This document shows, one piece after another, positions 48,679 to 58,543 of a stretch of DNA of 64,000 bases (the first letter of the stretch is position 1; the number at the start of each line of letters is the position of its first letter). The stretch lies in assembly GCA_903960915.1 (NCBI GenBank), contig CAJCCO010000109.1, positions 36,621-100,620 of the forward strand, read 5' to 3'. The stretch is from an uncultured beta proteobacterium (GTDB taxonomy: Bacteria > Pseudomonadota > Gammaproteobacteria > Burkholderiales > Burkholderiaceae_C). The notes beneath the pieces were generated by a model. The model saw only the letters and a program-made list of their open reading frames with translations. It had not been told where the DNA came from and did no database searches. Made by a program: the position numbers and the translations under genes.

Positions 48679-49341
48679 CTAGCCGTTGACCAGCAGCCAG
48701 TCGTGCAAGTCACGCACTGAATGGGCCACGTACAAAGGGCTCAAGGCATGAAAAGCCTCGGGCTCATGTGCACCGTAGCTCACGCCCACCCGCGGGCAAC
48801 CGGCGTTCAGGGCCATTTGCAGGTCGTGCGTGGTGTCGCCAATCATCAACACGCGCTCGGGCCTGACATCAAATTCGGCCATCAACTCATGGAGCATCAG
48901 CGGATGCGGCTTGCCCTGGGTCTCATCCGCGGTGCGTGAGCCATCAAAAATTCCCTTCAGCGATGCCGCCTGCAAGGCCTCGTTGAGCCCGGGGCGGCTT
49001 TTACCGGTGGCCACCGTCAGCAGGTGCTGGCGTGTTTTGAGGGCTTGCAGCATTTCCAGCACGCCGCCAAACAAGCTGATGTCGTGCTGGCGCAGGGCGT
49101 AATGGTGCAGGTAGCGCGCCCCCAACTCCGGGTAGCGCTCCCGGGGCACGTCGGGGGCAACATGCGTCAGCGCCTCGGTCCAGCCCAAGCCAATCACATA
49201 CGAGGCGGCTTGGTCGCTGGGCATGGTGCCGCCCACATCCAGCACGGCGTTTTGAATGCAGCGGGCGATCAGGGCGGTGGAATCAAACAGGGTGCCATCC
49301 CAGTCAAAGGCAATCAAGTCAAAACAGCGTGCAGCAGACAT
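48679..49341 (-). CDS. HAD-superfamily hydrolase (phosphoglycolate phosphatase-like)
   Basis: A 220-residue HAD phosphatase with motif I FDWDGTLFDST, motif II VATGKSRPG, motif III Lys in GKPHPLML and motif IV MIGDTTHDLQMA. The cap domain suits Gph-like phosphoglycolate or nucleotide phosphatases. The frame is open to 49374, but ATG 49341 (MSAARCFDLIAFDWDG) fits the family and starts right after rluC. Substrate not determinable. Confidence 0.88.
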   Translation of the reverse strand: MSAARCFDLIAFDWDGTLFDSTALIARCIQNAVLDVGGTMPSDQAASYVIGLGWTEALTHVAPDVPRERYPELGARYLHHYALRQHDISLFGGVLEMLQALKTRQHLLTVATGKSRPGLNEALQAASLKGIFDGSRTADETQGKPHPLMLHELMAEFDVRPERVLMIGDTTHDLQMALNAGCPRVGVSYGAHEPEAFHALSPLYVAHSVRDLHDWLLVNG

Positions 49342-49342
49342 T

Positions 49343-50362
49343 TCAGGACTCCGACGGGGTGGCCCGGTCGGCAAATGCCGCCAGTTCGGGGGGTAAAGGG
49401 GTGAGCAGCGCCAGGGGTTCGCCGCTGACCGGGTGTGTCAAATGCAGGCGCCAGGCGTGTAAAAACATGCGTTTGAGGGCCGGCAGGCCACCCGTGCGTT
49501 GCAACAACTTGTTGAGCTCAAAGTCGCCATATTTATCATCGCCGGCGATCGGGTGGCCCTCGCTGGCCAGGTGCACGCGAATTTGGTGCGTGCGACCAGT
49601 CTTGATGGTGACCTCCAGCAAACTGAACTGACTGGCGCTGCTGGGGCGCACTTTCACCAGGGTCACCGAGGGCATGCCGTCCGGGTCGTCCCGGGTGGTG
49701 ACTTTGACGCGGCGCTCCCCATCGGGCAACAAAAATTTGTGCAGCGGTTTGTCCAGCACTTTCTTATTGGCAGGCCACTTGCCCGCCACCAAGGCCAAAT
49801 ACGTCTTGCCGGTTTCTCGCTCACGAAACTGATTTTGTAGGTGGGTCAGGGCGCTTCTCTTTTTGGCAATCAGCAAAATACCGCTGGTTTCACGGTCAAG
49901 CCTGTGAACCAGTTCCAAAAACTTGGCCTGAGGGCGGGCCATGCGTAGCTGCTCAATCACCCCAAAGCTCACACCCGAGCCGCCATGCACGGCCACACCG
50001 GCGGGTTTGTCGATAGCCAGCAGGCAGTCGTCCTCAAACAGCACGGTGAACTCACGGGCTGGCGCGCCACGGGCCACGCTGTCCGCCATGGCCTGCGACT
50101 TCTCGGCCACACGCTCGGAAATACGCACGGGCGGCAAGCGCACCACGTCGCCCGCTTCTATGCGGGTATCGGCCTGCGCCCTGCCCTTGTTCACACGCAC
50201 CTCGCCACTGCGGATGATTCGGTAGACATGGGTTTTGGGCACGCCTTTGAGGTGCCGCATCAGGAAGTTATCTAGGCGCTGACCGGCGCCATCTTCATCC
50301 ACGAGAAGGGATTTGACTTGAGGCAAAGCAGGGGCGGGAATGACCCCTATAATGTGTTTCAC
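49343..50362 (-). CDS. rluC: 23S rRNA pseudouridine synthase RluC
   Basis: Makes pseudouridines in 23S rRNA (positions 955, 2504 and 2580 in E. coli). The 339-residue protein has an N-terminal S4 domain (QRLDNFLMRHLKGVPKTHVY) and the catalytic motif HRLDRETSG, with GRTHQIRVH in the C-terminal part. It is divergent from rne with a 497-bp region between; the rluC/rne pairing is common in proteobacteria. Confidence 0.93.
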   Translation of the reverse strand: MKHIIGVIPAPALPQVKSLLVDEDGAGQRLDNFLMRHLKGVPKTHVYRIIRSGEVRVNKGRAQADTRIEAGDVVRLPPVRISERVAEKSQAMADSVARGAPAREFTVLFEDDCLLAIDKPAGVAVHGGSGVSFGVIEQLRMARPQAKFLELVHRLDRETSGILLIAKKRSALTHLQNQFRERETGKTYLALVAGKWPANKKVLDKPLHKFLLPDGERRVKVTTRDDPDGMPSVTLVKVRPSSASQFSLLEVTIKTGRTHQIRVHLASEGHPIAGDDKYGDFELNKLLQRTGGLPALKRMFLHAWRLHLTHPVSGEPLALLTPLPPELAAFADRATPSES

Positions 50363-50859
50363 TAGCGACGCGCTGTAAGTGGTTGATTTAGCTGGAGTTT
50401 AGTCCACCCACCACGCCGGCGCCGTTAGCAGGTCGATACCGCCGGGTCGTTTCGCACGTCAACCACAAGCCAAAGCTTGGGTGGCCTGCAACACACACGG
50501 TCAAGACGACGCCTTGAAACCCTGATTCGGAATACCCAAAATTCATAGACCTATGGTCTGTGAACGGAATGAAGCGAGATGTTTGTGTTGATGCGCCTGA
50601 TTCATATTTGCCAACGGAGCGTTTTCGCGCCGTTTTTCGGCATGTATCAGCCATCCAAGCCCGTACGACGGGAGCTACCCGCTGTTGAATTAACAGCACT
50701 TCCACAACCCAACCCCCTCGCTCCCCTCCACGCGCCTACGCCAAGACTTATTGTGTAAGTCCTGGTTCTCCGGCAATTCCCCTCAATTCAAAGCGTCAGT
50801 TCTGGTATCTAAAGCTCGTCAAGAGCATGTTGGTTATTTGAATTGAAGGAACGCTACCC
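50363..50859. other. 497-bp divergent region between rluC and rne, likely rne leader
   Basis: No convincing gene. A reading frame at 50388-50705 on the minus strand has no family similarity. The region should hold both promoters and a long rne 5' leader. One stem-loop is clear, CATAGACC-TAT-GGTCTGTG (50544-50562, one G-U). In E. coli the rne leader is used by RNase E to repress itself; the same here is inference. Confidence 0.6.
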
Positions 50860-53800
50860 ATGAAACGGATGCTAATTAACGCCACGCAGGCTGAAGAACG
50901 CCGCCTGGCGATCGTCGACGGACAAAAACTCCTCGACTACGAAATCGAAATTGAAGGGCGCGAACAGCGCAAGGGCAATATCTACAAGGCCGTCGTCACC
51001 CGCGTCGAGCCCTCGCTGGAAGCCTGCTTTGTCGACTACGGAGAAGACCGCCACGGCTTCCTGCCGTTCAAAGAAATCTCCAAAATGTATTTCCAGCAGG
51101 GTGTGTCGGCCAGCCAGGCCCGCATTCAGGACGCCATCCGCGAAGGCCAGGAACTGCTGGTTCAAGTGGAAAAAGAAGAACGTGGCAACAAGGGCGCAGC
51201 CCTCACCACCTTCATTTCGCTGGCCGGGCGCTATGTGGTGCTCATGCCCAACAACCCACGTGGTGGCGGTGTGTCGCGCCGTATTGAAGGCGAAGACCGC
51301 GCTGAACTCAAAGAAGCGCTGGACCAGCTCGAATACCCCAACGGCATGAGCATCATTGCGCGTACCGCCGGCATTGGCCGCAGCGCGCCTGAGTTGCAAT
51401 GGGACTTGAACTACTTGCTCAAACTCTGGAGCGCCATCGACGGCGCATCCAAAGGTGGCAAGGGCGCATTCCTGATTTACCAAGAGTCAAGCCTGGTGAT
51501 TCGCGCCATCCGCGATTACTTCAACAACGACATTGGCGACATCCTGATCGACACCGACGACGTGTACGAGCAAGCGCAGCAGTTCATGGCCCACGTCATG
51601 CCTGAGCACGCGGCCCGCGTCAAACGCTACCGCGACGATGCGCCCTTGTTCAGCCGCTTCCAGATCGAGCACCAGATCGAATCGGCCTACGCCCGCACCG
51701 TTCAACTCCCCTCCGGCGGCGCCATCGTGATCGACCACACCGAAGCCCTGGTCTCGGTGGACGTCAACTCGGCACGCGCCATCAAAGGCGGCGACATCGA
51801 AGAAACCGCCACCCGCACCAACCTGGAAGCCGCTGACGAAGTGGCCCGCCAGATGCGTCTGCGTGACTTGGGCGGCCTGATCGTTATCGACTTCATTGAC
51901 ATGGAAGAAAGCCGCAACCGTCGCGACGTGGAAAACCGCCTGCGCGACGCGCTGCGCCAAGACCGCGCCCGCGTGCAGTTCGGCACCATCAGCAAATTTG
52001 GCCTGATGGAAATGAGCCGCCAACGCCTGCGCCCTGCGCTGTCGGAAGGCGCCTCGATTCCTTGCCCACGCTGCGGTGGTTCCGGCCATATTCGCGACAC
52101 CGAATCCAGCGCCCTGCAAATTTTGCGCATCATCCAAGAAGAGTCCCTCAAGGACAACACCGCCTCGGTGCTGTGCCAGGTGCCCGTTGATGTGGCGTCC
52201 TTCCTGCTCAATGAAAAGCGCACCGAGATCGCCAAAATCGAACTCAAGCAGCGCATCAACGTGCTGATGGTGCCCAACAAAACGCTGGAAACGCCCAACT
52301 ACAAGCTCGAACGCCTGAAGCACGACGACCCACGTTTGGACCACATCGAAGCCAGCTACAAAATGGCTGACGACATGGAAGAGGCCACTGGCGTCACACG
52401 CCGTTCGCAAGAGCCCACCAACAAGCAAACGCCCGTCATCAAAGGCGTGTTGCCCGATGCGCCGGCACCCGCCGCAGCCCCTCGCGCTGAAGCCGTCGCC
52501 CCTGTGGCTGCTGCCCCCCGCGCCGCTGCCCAGCCCGTTGCACCAACCGCTGTCAAGGCCGAAACAGGCTTCTTTGGCTGGATCAAACAATTGTTTGCTC
52601 CCGCGCCAGCACCTGTGGCACCCGCCAAAGCCCCTGCCCAGGACATCAAACGCGAAGAACGCGGTGGCCGTGATGGCGCACGTCGTGGTGAGCCACGCGG
52701 TGAAGGCCGCGGTGGGCGCGGTGAAGGCCGTGGCGAACCCCGCGGTGAAAGTCGTGAAGGCCGTGAAGGACGCGGCGGCCGTGGTGGCCGTGGTGGACGC
52801 GGCGGTGCTGAGCGCTCGGCCCCCGGTCAGCGTGAACGCTTTGATGCCGAAGGCAAACCCCTGGCCCAAGACGTGAACCTGGGCGCGCCTGAAGGCGCCC
52901 GTGGTGAGCCACAAGACCGCCCTGCACGCACAGAGCGTGGCGAGCGCGGTGGCCGTGGTGGCCGGGGTGGACGTGGCGAAGGCGGTGAGCGTGCAGAGCG
53001 CAGCCGCAACGAACCCCGTGAAGGTGGTGAAGCCGCCCCAGCCGTAGCGGCCAATGCAGCAGGCGCGCCTTCCGAGCGTGGTGAACGTACTGAGCGCGGC
53101 GAACGCGGTGGCCGCAATGAGCGTCGCCCAGAACGCGCCCGTCGCCAGGAAGAAGGCGACCGCCCAGATGCAGGACGCTCAGATCAGCAAGCCCCTCAAG
53201 CCCTGTCTACGCAGGAAGCATCCAGCGGACTTGAGCAAGGCCAGGAGTCGACCGCCCGCCCCGAGGGCACCGAGCCACGCGAAAAGCGTTCACGCGACCG
53301 CTACGGCCGCGAACGTGCCCCCCGTGGTGAGCGCAGCGAGCGTGCACCGCAAGGTCAGCGCCAGGAGTCAGGTGCCGAAGGCGGCTTCAGCGAGCCAACC
53401 GGCGAGCAGAGCCATAACGGCCACGGCGACGAGGCGGGTCAAGGTCAAGCCCCTGCCGAGCCACGCAAGTCCTACTTCAGCGCCCCCGCTGATAGCGCAC
53501 CTGTGGCAGCTCAAGCTGCAGCTCCAGCTGCGCCAGCTGAAGTTGCAGCACCTGTGGCACCAGTAACAGCTGCGCCCGCTCCCGTGGCCGCAGCCGCTCC
53601 CGTGCAGGCCCCTGTAGCCGTCAAAGTAGCCCCGCAGGCTGCAGTTAGCGCAGCGTCTGCCGAGATGCCTAAGGTCACCTCTTTCGAGTTGCCTTTGAAT
53701 GACCTGGCCCAAGTGGCGCAAGGCTCCGGTTTAAGCTGGGTCAACTCCGACCCGGCCAAGATCGCCGCCGTGCAAGCCGCCATTGCCGCCGAGCCAAAAC

Positions 53801-53925
53801 CCGTGCGCGTGCCGCGCGAGCGCCCTCCCGTCGTGCAAATCACGGAAGCCCCGCTGGTGCTGGTAGAAACCAAACGCGACTTGCGCAATATGAACCTGCC
53901 GTTTGAAGAAAAATCTGGCAGCTAA
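50860..53925 (+). CDS. rne: ribonuclease E
   Basis: The main endonuclease of mRNA decay and rRNA/tRNA processing, 1021 residues. The catalytic half has the S1 domain, D301 in [10 protein letters not shown]344 in [10 protein letters not shown] and the zinc link [11 protein letters not shown] near 402-405. The C-terminal half (from about 530) is disordered: an Ala/Pro-rich segment, Arg/Gly-rich repeats of the RGG type (about 600-690 and 690-770), then an Ala/Pro/Val-rich stretch and a final conserved-looking motif ([16 protein letters not shown]). The Arg/Gly part is an RNA-binding and degradosome-scaffold candidate. The ATG has GAAGGA upstream. Confidence 0.96.
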   Translation: MKRMLINATQAEERRLAIVDGQKLLDYEIEIEGREQRKGNIYKAVVTRVEPSLEACFVDYGEDRHGFLPFKEISKMYFQQGVSASQARIQDAIREGQELLVQVEKEERGNKGAALTTFISLAGRYVVLMPNNPRGGGVSRRIEGEDRAELKEALDQLEYPNGMSIIARTAGIGRSAPELQWDLNYLLKLWSAIDGASKGGKGAFLIYQESSLVIRAIRDYFNNDIGDILIDTDDVYEQAQQFMAHVMPEHAARVKRYRDDAPLFSRFQIEHQIESAYARTVQLPSGGAIVIDHTEALVSVDVNSARAIKGGDIEETATRTNLEAADEVARQMRLRDLGGLIVIDFIDMEESRNRRDVENRLRDALRQDRARVQFGTISKFGLMEMSRQRLRPALSEGASIPCPRCGGSGHIRDTESSALQILRIIQEESLKDNTASVLCQVPVDVASFLLNEKRTEIAKIELKQRINVLMVPNKTLETPNYKLERLKHDDPRLDHIEASYKMADDMEEATGVTRRSQEPTNKQTPVIKGVLPDAPAPAAAPRAEAVAPVAAAPRAAAQPVAPTAVKAETGFFGWIKQLFAPAPAPVAPAKAPAQDIKREERGGRDGARRGEPRGEGRGGRGEGRGEPRGESREGREGRGGRGGRGGRGGAERSAPGQRERFDAEGKPLAQDVNLGAPEGARGEPQDRPARTERGERGGRGGRGGRGEGGERAERSRNEPREGGEAAPAVAANAAGAPSERGERTERGERGGRNERRPERARRQEEGDRPDAGRSDQQAPQALSTQEASSGLEQGQESTARPEGTEPREKRSRDRYGRERAPRGERSERAPQGQRQESGAEGGFSEPTGEQSHNGHGDEAGQGQAPAEPRKSYFSAPADSAPVAAQAAAPAAPAEVAAPVAPVTAAPAPVAAAAPVQAPVAVKVAPQAAVSAASAEMPKVTSFELPLNDLAQVAQGSGLSWVNSDPAKIAAVQAAIAAEPKPVRVPRERPPVVQITEAPLVLVETKRDLRNMNLPFEEKSGS

Positions 53926-53953
53926 AACGCAACAGCCCGCAGGGGCTTGAAGC

Positions 53954-53985
53954 AAAAAGGGGCACTTGAAGTGCCCCTTTTTTTT
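53954..53985 (+). terminator. intrinsic terminator after rne
   Basis: AAAAGGGGCACTT pairs with AAGTGCCCCTTTT around GA, followed by more T. It lies about 30 bp after the rne stop. It is the strongest terminator in the window. Confidence 0.9.
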
Positions 53986-54068
53986 GGGTTTCATCACACC
54001 GGGCGTTGAAGCTTCTTGATGACATAAATCGCTGCACCAGCGACTGGCTCTTATGCGCGTGGGTCTGA

Positions 54069-55241
54069 TCAAGAAGATTCAAAAGTAATCTTGCCAATCT
54101 CTTGCCAGCCCCAAACATGCACGCCCTCGCGCGCATAAGACTCGGTTCCTCCGTACACCAGCGAGGGTTGCAGGCTTTCATTACTTGCGAATTTTTGCCA
54201 TTTACTCAGGCTGTTAGTCCAGTCGCTGGCAAAGGTGCTGCCCGACTTGATCTCAAGGGCTTGCAGGCCTTGGGCGCTTTCAATCAGCACATCTACTTCA
54301 TTGCCCGAGCTGTCGCGCCAAAAGAAAAGATCGCAAGGCCTACCAGCATTCAGGCGCTGTTTAGTCAGTTCACCAACAACATATGTTTCAAACAGTGCAC
54401 CGCGTGCGGCATGGGTTTCCAGCGTGACGATGTCGCGAATGCCCAGCAACCAAGCGGCCAGACCCACATCACAAAAGTAGAGTTTTGGCGCTTTGACCAA
54501 CCGCTTACCAAAGTTGCGGTGGTGCGGCTGCAACAAGGTCACGATATAGCTGGCTTCGAGCACCGACAACCATTGTTTGGCCGTCACAGAGGTAATGCCG
54601 CAATCGGCCCCAAGAGACGAGAGGTTCAGCAACTGGCCCGTACGTGCGGCGCACATTTTGACGAAGGTTTGAAACTGGCCCAAATCGCGCACCGCGATCA
54701 ATTGCCGCACATCGCGCTCGAGATAGGTGGCGATGTAGTTCGCAAACCAGTCTTGGGGCGACACCTCGCGGTCATACAGCGCGGGGTAGCCGCCCTTCAA
54801 CAAAGCGGTGTTCAAGTCAGCGGGGGCTAGGTCCGCGGCAGCCAATTCATCTGCGCTCAACGGCAGCAGTTCGACACGGCCTACACGACCGGCCAGCGTT
54901 TGGGTGATGCCAGCTATCAAGTCAAACTGCGCGGAGCCCGTGAGCACAAAGTCACCCATGATGCCGCGCTCATCCACCCAGCCCTGTAGCCACGACAACA
55001 GCTCGGGGCAGCGCTGCACCTCATCCAACACCGCCCCATTGGGAAAGCGCTGCAAAAAACGCTTGGGGTCTTGTAGGGCGAACTCCCGCTCATCGGGATT
55101 TTCCAAGGACACATAGGTTTTGTCCTTGAACACCGATTTGGCCAAAGTGGTTTTGCCCGACTGCCGAGGCCCCGTGAGCGCGACCACGGGAAAGCCTTTA
55201 GCGAGACGTTCCAAGGTGTGGGCAGCAGCACGGGGGATCAT
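54069..55241 (-). CDS. AAA_14/DUF4143 family ATPase, accessory gene
   Basis: A 390-residue ATP-binding protein. The AAA_14 N-terminal domain has Walker A GPRQSGKTTLA near residue 24 and Walker B AVLDEVQRCPEL near 70, then sensor-like FVLTGS. The DUF4143 C-terminal domain includes LYFCDVGLAAWLLG and the nuclease-like ending FFWRDSSGNEVDVLIE with QALEIKSG. Such proteins are common in accessory regions, but most are uncharacterised. It stands alone between rne and hemY, where I would not expect a gene, and a long palindrome overlaps the start codon, so self-regulation is possible. Confidence 0.85.
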   Translation of the reverse strand: MIPRAAAHTLERLAKGFPVVALTGPRQSGKTTLAKSVFKDKTYVSLENPDEREFALQDPKRFLQRFPNGAVLDEVQRCPELLSWLQGWVDERGIMGDFVLTGSAQFDLIAGITQTLAGRVGRVELLPLSADELAAADLAPADLNTALLKGGYPALYDREVSPQDWFANYIATYLERDVRQLIAVRDLGQFQTFVKMCAARTGQLLNLSSLGADCGITSVTAKQWLSVLEASYIVTLLQPHHRNFGKRLVKAPKLYFCDVGLAAWLLGIRDIVTLETHAARGALFETYVVGELTKQRLNAGRPCDLFFWRDSSGNEVDVLIESAQGLQALEIKSGSTFASDWTNSLSKWQKFASNESLQPSLVYGGTESYAREGVHVWGWQEIGKITFESS

Positions 55242-55278
55242 TTTGCAAATTTAAGTTTAAACTTTAGATTTGCAAAAT
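55240..55278. promoter_or_regulatory. long interrupted palindrome overlapping the ATPase start codon
   Basis: ATTTTGCAAAT (55240-55250) and its perfect inverted copy ATTTGCAAAAT (55268-55278) flank a central 12-bp perfect palindrome AAGTTTAAACTT (55253-55264). The left arm includes the ATG of the DUF4143 ATPase gene (55239-55241). It is AT-rich against a GC-rich background. The layout is that of a dimeric or tetrameric repressor site. Confidence 0.7.
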
Positions 55279-55384
55279 TATACCGAGGCATTTGAAATGC
55301 GCTTTTGCTGGCCGATGCATCTATGGCGGAAATTGGCGTGCTGTGCCATCAACACTCAGCCAAGCATTTATCCGCAAGCAACCC

Positions 55385-56659
55385 TCAACTCTTAGCCGCC
55401 TGACGCCAAGCCTGCGTAGCGGCGGTGACCTCGCCTTTGCGTTCGGCCAGTTCAGCCAAGGCGAGCCAGCCGCTGCGCTGCAGTGTGGGGTCTTGGAGCC
55501 GGGGCATGGCCTGCTTCAACAACTGCTGGGCCTTGCCCCAGAGTTGCAGGCGCATGCAGGCAATGCCGGCAAGGTATTGCAGGGGCGCGTCGCCCGGGTT
55601 GGCCATTTGGGTTTTTTCAATGCGCGTGAGCCAGGCTGGGTCGGGCACCGCGTCACCCTGCAAAAAGCTGTTTTCCAACACGCGAATCAGGTTGACCACC
55701 TGCGCCTGGGTCAAGGCACCAGCGTGTGACATTTGCTCCCAAACTGGCAACAACCAAGTGCGTGCCAAGTTCACATCACCACCCAGCTGCAACATTTTTT
55801 GGGCCGCCTGGGTAGCCACTTCGGGCATAGCTTGCTCAAGCGGCTCCAACTGGTCCCAGGCGGTTTGCAGTTGGTCGGGGTCGTGGGCTGCGTTGAGCAG
55901 TTCCAGCGCCAGGCCGCGCAAGATGCCCTGTGCAGCCACGGGTGAAAAAGCCCGGTGTTTGGCCAACAGCCGTGCAGTCTCCAGCGCCCCCAGCGTTTGG
56001 TGTGCCATGCGGGCGGCCTTGAGCCGCAGACGCAGGGCAATCGTTCGCCGTCCAGCACCCAGTGGCAGTTCATCCAGCCACTGCAGGGCTTGGGCTGCAT
56101 CATGGTCGTCTAGGGCCCAGCGGGCTGCACGCAATTGCAATCCTTCCTGCGTTTCCCGGGTGTCGCGCCGCATCGCTTCATCCAGGGCCAAACGGAAGTG
56201 CTCTTCGCGTGAGGCTTTGTCTTGCAAGGTGTGGGCACTTTCGGCCGCCAACAGGTGTGACAGCACACGCAATCGGCCGGCGTAGGGCAGCAACTCGCCA
56301 CTGCGCGCCACGGTGTTTTCACGCGACAAAACCATGTCTGCAGCCTTGCGGGCGCGAATGAAGCGCCCGGCAATCAGGTGGGCATGCGATTCAAGCAGCG
56401 ACACGTGCATGGCGCGTTCCTGGTGTTGCAAGCGCCAGCGCCGCGCCTGCCCGGGAATGGCAAACAAAGCCGCCAGGGCGCGCAAGGCCACGTGCATCAC
56501 AAAAAACAGCAAGGCCAGCAGCAAGACCACCAGGTTCAAGGACAGGTCCACCCGATACGGTGGCCAGAACACGGTGATGGTGCCCTGGTTGTTGCCCGCA
56601 AACAGGGCCACGGCCACGGCCATGCCAAACAGGGCTAAAAACCACAAGGCAGCGCGCAT
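55385..56659 (-). CDS. hemY: HemY-family membrane protein of the heme operon
   Basis: A 424-residue inner-membrane protein with the HemY N-terminal domain: two membrane segments (about 4-22 and 43-65, with NNQGTITVFWPPYRVDLSL between) followed by a TPR-rich cytoplasmic region (repeated ALDDHDAAQALQWL-type helices). In E. coli it forms hemCDXY with unclear biochemical role; it is not the Bacillus HemY oxidase. It follows hemX by 2 bp and is the last gene of the set. Confidence 0.88.
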   Translation of the reverse strand: MRAALWFLALFGMAVAVALFAGNNQGTITVFWPPYRVDLSLNLVVLLLALLFFVMHVALRALAALFAIPGQARRWRLQHQERAMHVSLLESHAHLIAGRFIRARKAADMVLSRENTVARSGELLPYAGRLRVLSHLLAAESAHTLQDKASREEHFRLALDEAMRRDTRETQEGLQLRAARWALDDHDAAQALQWLDELPLGAGRRTIALRLRLKAARMAHQTLGALETARLLAKHRAFSPVAAQGILRGLALELLNAAHDPDQLQTAWDQLEPLEQAMPEVATQAAQKMLQLGGDVNLARTWLLPVWEQMSHAGALTQAQVVNLIRVLENSFLQGDAVPDPAWLTRIEKTQMANPGDAPLQYLAGIACMRLQLWGKAQQLLKQAMPRLQDPTLQRSGWLALAELAERKGEVTAATQAWRQAAKS

Positions 56660-56661
56660 GC

Positions 56662-57714
56662 TTAGCGCCCCGCCGCCGCCGTGGTGAGTGCCGCCAGCGT
56701 GTCATCCACCCGGGGCAACTGAAGCGTCTTCATTTGTTCTTGCACTTGCTGTAACAAGGTGGCAGCCGCCTGGGTTTTGCGGTGGGTAGCGTCAAAGTAC
56801 TTGTTGAGTGAGCCCGATGCCGCCGCTATGTCGGCGCGCGAAGACTCCAGTTGGCGTGCCAACAAGCCCAGGCGCGCATTGAGCAGCTTGAGCTTGAAGT
56901 TTTCGCGCAGAAAGAACGACTGTTCGGGCGACAGCAGCGCCGCCTCGGGCTGCGCAATGCTGCTGACGTGCACCAGGCCACGGGCTTCGTCCAGCACCCG
57001 CTGTAAGACGCGCTGCCACCAATTCTGGGCGGGCTCCAAACCCAGCGTTTTGGACGATGTCAGGGCCGACGGCGACACCACCGCATTGGCCAGCACCAAC
57101 TCGTCGGCAAGGCGCACCAGTTCGTCGAGCTTGATCAGCAGACTGGGGGTATCGCTCACGGTGGACGACTTGATGCGGTCTATGTCACGGGCCAGGGCCC
57201 GCTGCAAGGTCGTCAGCCGGGGCTGGGCCGCGCGCAGCACGCGCTGGTCGGCGCTTTTCAAAGCGGCCAACAAAGGCTCCACACTGCCGGTGAGCTGGGC
57301 CTGCTGCTGGGCCAGACGGATGGAGGACTCAATGTCGACCACCAGGTTTTCATCACGCGAGCGCGACAGGCTTTGCATCAGCTCTTCGAGCTGGCTGCGT
57401 TGCAGGGCAATCTCACTCAAACGCGCCTCAAAAACAGACACCCGTGCAGCCGTCTCGCGCGCCAGTTCCTGCGCCTGCTTGGCCTGGGCACGCGCCTCCT
57501 GCGACAGTCCCGAGGACTCGGCGCTTTGGCGCGCCAGGTGTTCCTGAATGGAAGATAGCTTTTGCCACAGCAGCCCGCTCGACACCAGCGCTACCAAGGC
57601 CAGCGCGCTGAGCAGCCACACCAGCCAAGCGCCGGAGCGCAGGCCAGAGGCAACGATTGGCGCGTCCGACGGGGAGGAATGGGGCGTCGCGGGCGGGCTG
57701 GGTTCAGGGTTCAT
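56662..57714 (-). CDS. hemX: HemX-like uroporphyrinogen-associated membrane protein
   Basis: A 350-residue protein with one membrane segment near residues 29-50 (GAWLVWLLSALALVALVSSG) and a periplasmic coiled-coil region (LARETAARVSVFEARLSEI). E. coli HemX has been annotated as a uroporphyrinogen-III methyltransferase, but the methylase motifs are not seen here, so a structural role is more likely. It overlaps hemD by 4 bp (ATGA). Confidence 0.85.
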   Translation of the reverse strand: MNPEPSPPATPHSSPSDAPIVASGLRSGAWLVWLLSALALVALVSSGLLWQKLSSIQEHLARQSAESSGLSQEARAQAKQAQELARETAARVSVFEARLSEIALQRSQLEELMQSLSRSRDENLVVDIESSIRLAQQQAQLTGSVEPLLAALKSADQRVLRAAQPRLTTLQRALARDIDRIKSSTVSDTPSLLIKLDELVRLADELVLANAVVSPSALTSSKTLGLEPAQNWWQRVLQRVLDEARGLVHVSSIAQPEAALLSPEQSFFLRENFKLKLLNARLGLLARQLESSRADIAAASGSLNKYFDATHRKTQAAATLLQQVQEQMKTLQLPRVDDTLAALTTAAAGR

Positions 57715-58541
57715 GGCATCGATTCTATAGAGGCCATCACGTCACGCAGGGTAGGACGCGACTCGGTGACCCTGCCAAAACCGGCATTTCTCAAGGCTTG
57801 TGCAATTCGGGCGTGGGTAGCTACGGCACGGGCTGCCGTCCAGGCTTGCCCCGGCAGCAAAGCCAGCAAGTGGGTCACGGCTTGGGTGCTGCTGAAAAGC
57901 CAGACCGAGCCATCGCTGGCGGCCTGCTGCGCCAAGGAGCGCTCAGGGGCCAGCCAGACCGGCGCGGTTCGCTGGTAAGCCACCACCCATTCCACGCGAG
58001 CGCCCGCCTGCTGGATGCGCTGGGCCAGCCAGTCGCGGCCAACGCCTGCGGCATCGGGCGCAACCGTGTCAGCGGCACCAGTCGCGTCAAGGGCCACCGC
58101 GTCACGCCCGCGCACGATCAATACCCGGCTACCCGCCTGAACCTGGTGGCTCACGCGCACCCACAGGGCTTCAGAATCGAATTGGGCAGCGTCGGCGGGC
58201 GGTGCATCCAGAACCGCCGGCGCCACGCCAGCACGCAGCAAAGCGGCCGTTGTGCCAGGGCCAGTGGCCCAGGCCCGGGGTTGAAGCGCGCCTTCAGCCG
58301 TGAAGGCTGAGGTTGAAGCTGAGGCCGGTTTGGCGGCAAAAAACTGCTCCGCCGCATTGGCGCTGACAAACATCACGGCGGCAAAGGCTGGCAACTGGCG
58401 CCAGGCAGCCTGCAAAGGCGCCAACTCTGGCACCGGCCCCACCTGAATCAAAGGCAGGGCCTGCGCTCGAACACCTTGTTGGGACAATTCCTGCACCCAT
58501 TGGGCCGCCTCGCGCGCCGGTCGCGTCACGATCACACGCAT
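57711..58541 (-). CDS. hemD: uroporphyrinogen-III synthase
   Basis: Closes hydroxymethylbilane to uroporphyrinogen III, with inversion of ring D. The 276-residue protein has the typical low-conservation fold: MRVIVTRPAREAAQW at the start, then VMFVSANAAEQFFA and SVWLFSSTQAVTHLLAL. The frame is open to 58886, but ATG 58541 matches the family start and lies 2 bp after hemC. Assignment relies on these segments plus the hemCDXY order. Confidence 0.92.
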   Translation of the reverse strand: MRVIVTRPAREAAQWVQELSQQGVRAQALPLIQVGPVPELAPLQAAWRQLPAFAAVMFVSANAAEQFFAAKPASASTSAFTAEGALQPRAWATGPGTTAALLRAGVAPAVLDAPPADAAQFDSEALWVRVSHQVQAGSRVLIVRGRDAVALDATGAADTVAPDAAGVGRDWLAQRIQQAGARVEWVVAYQRTAPVWLAPERSLAQQAASDGSVWLFSSTQAVTHLLALLPGQAWTAARAVATHARIAQALRNAGFGRVTESRPTLRDVMASIESMP

Positions 58542-58543
58542 GG

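Noticed and set aside
50388..50705. 105-codon minus-strand frame between rluC and rne
   Set aside because: No family similarity and no ribosome site; more likely rne leader.
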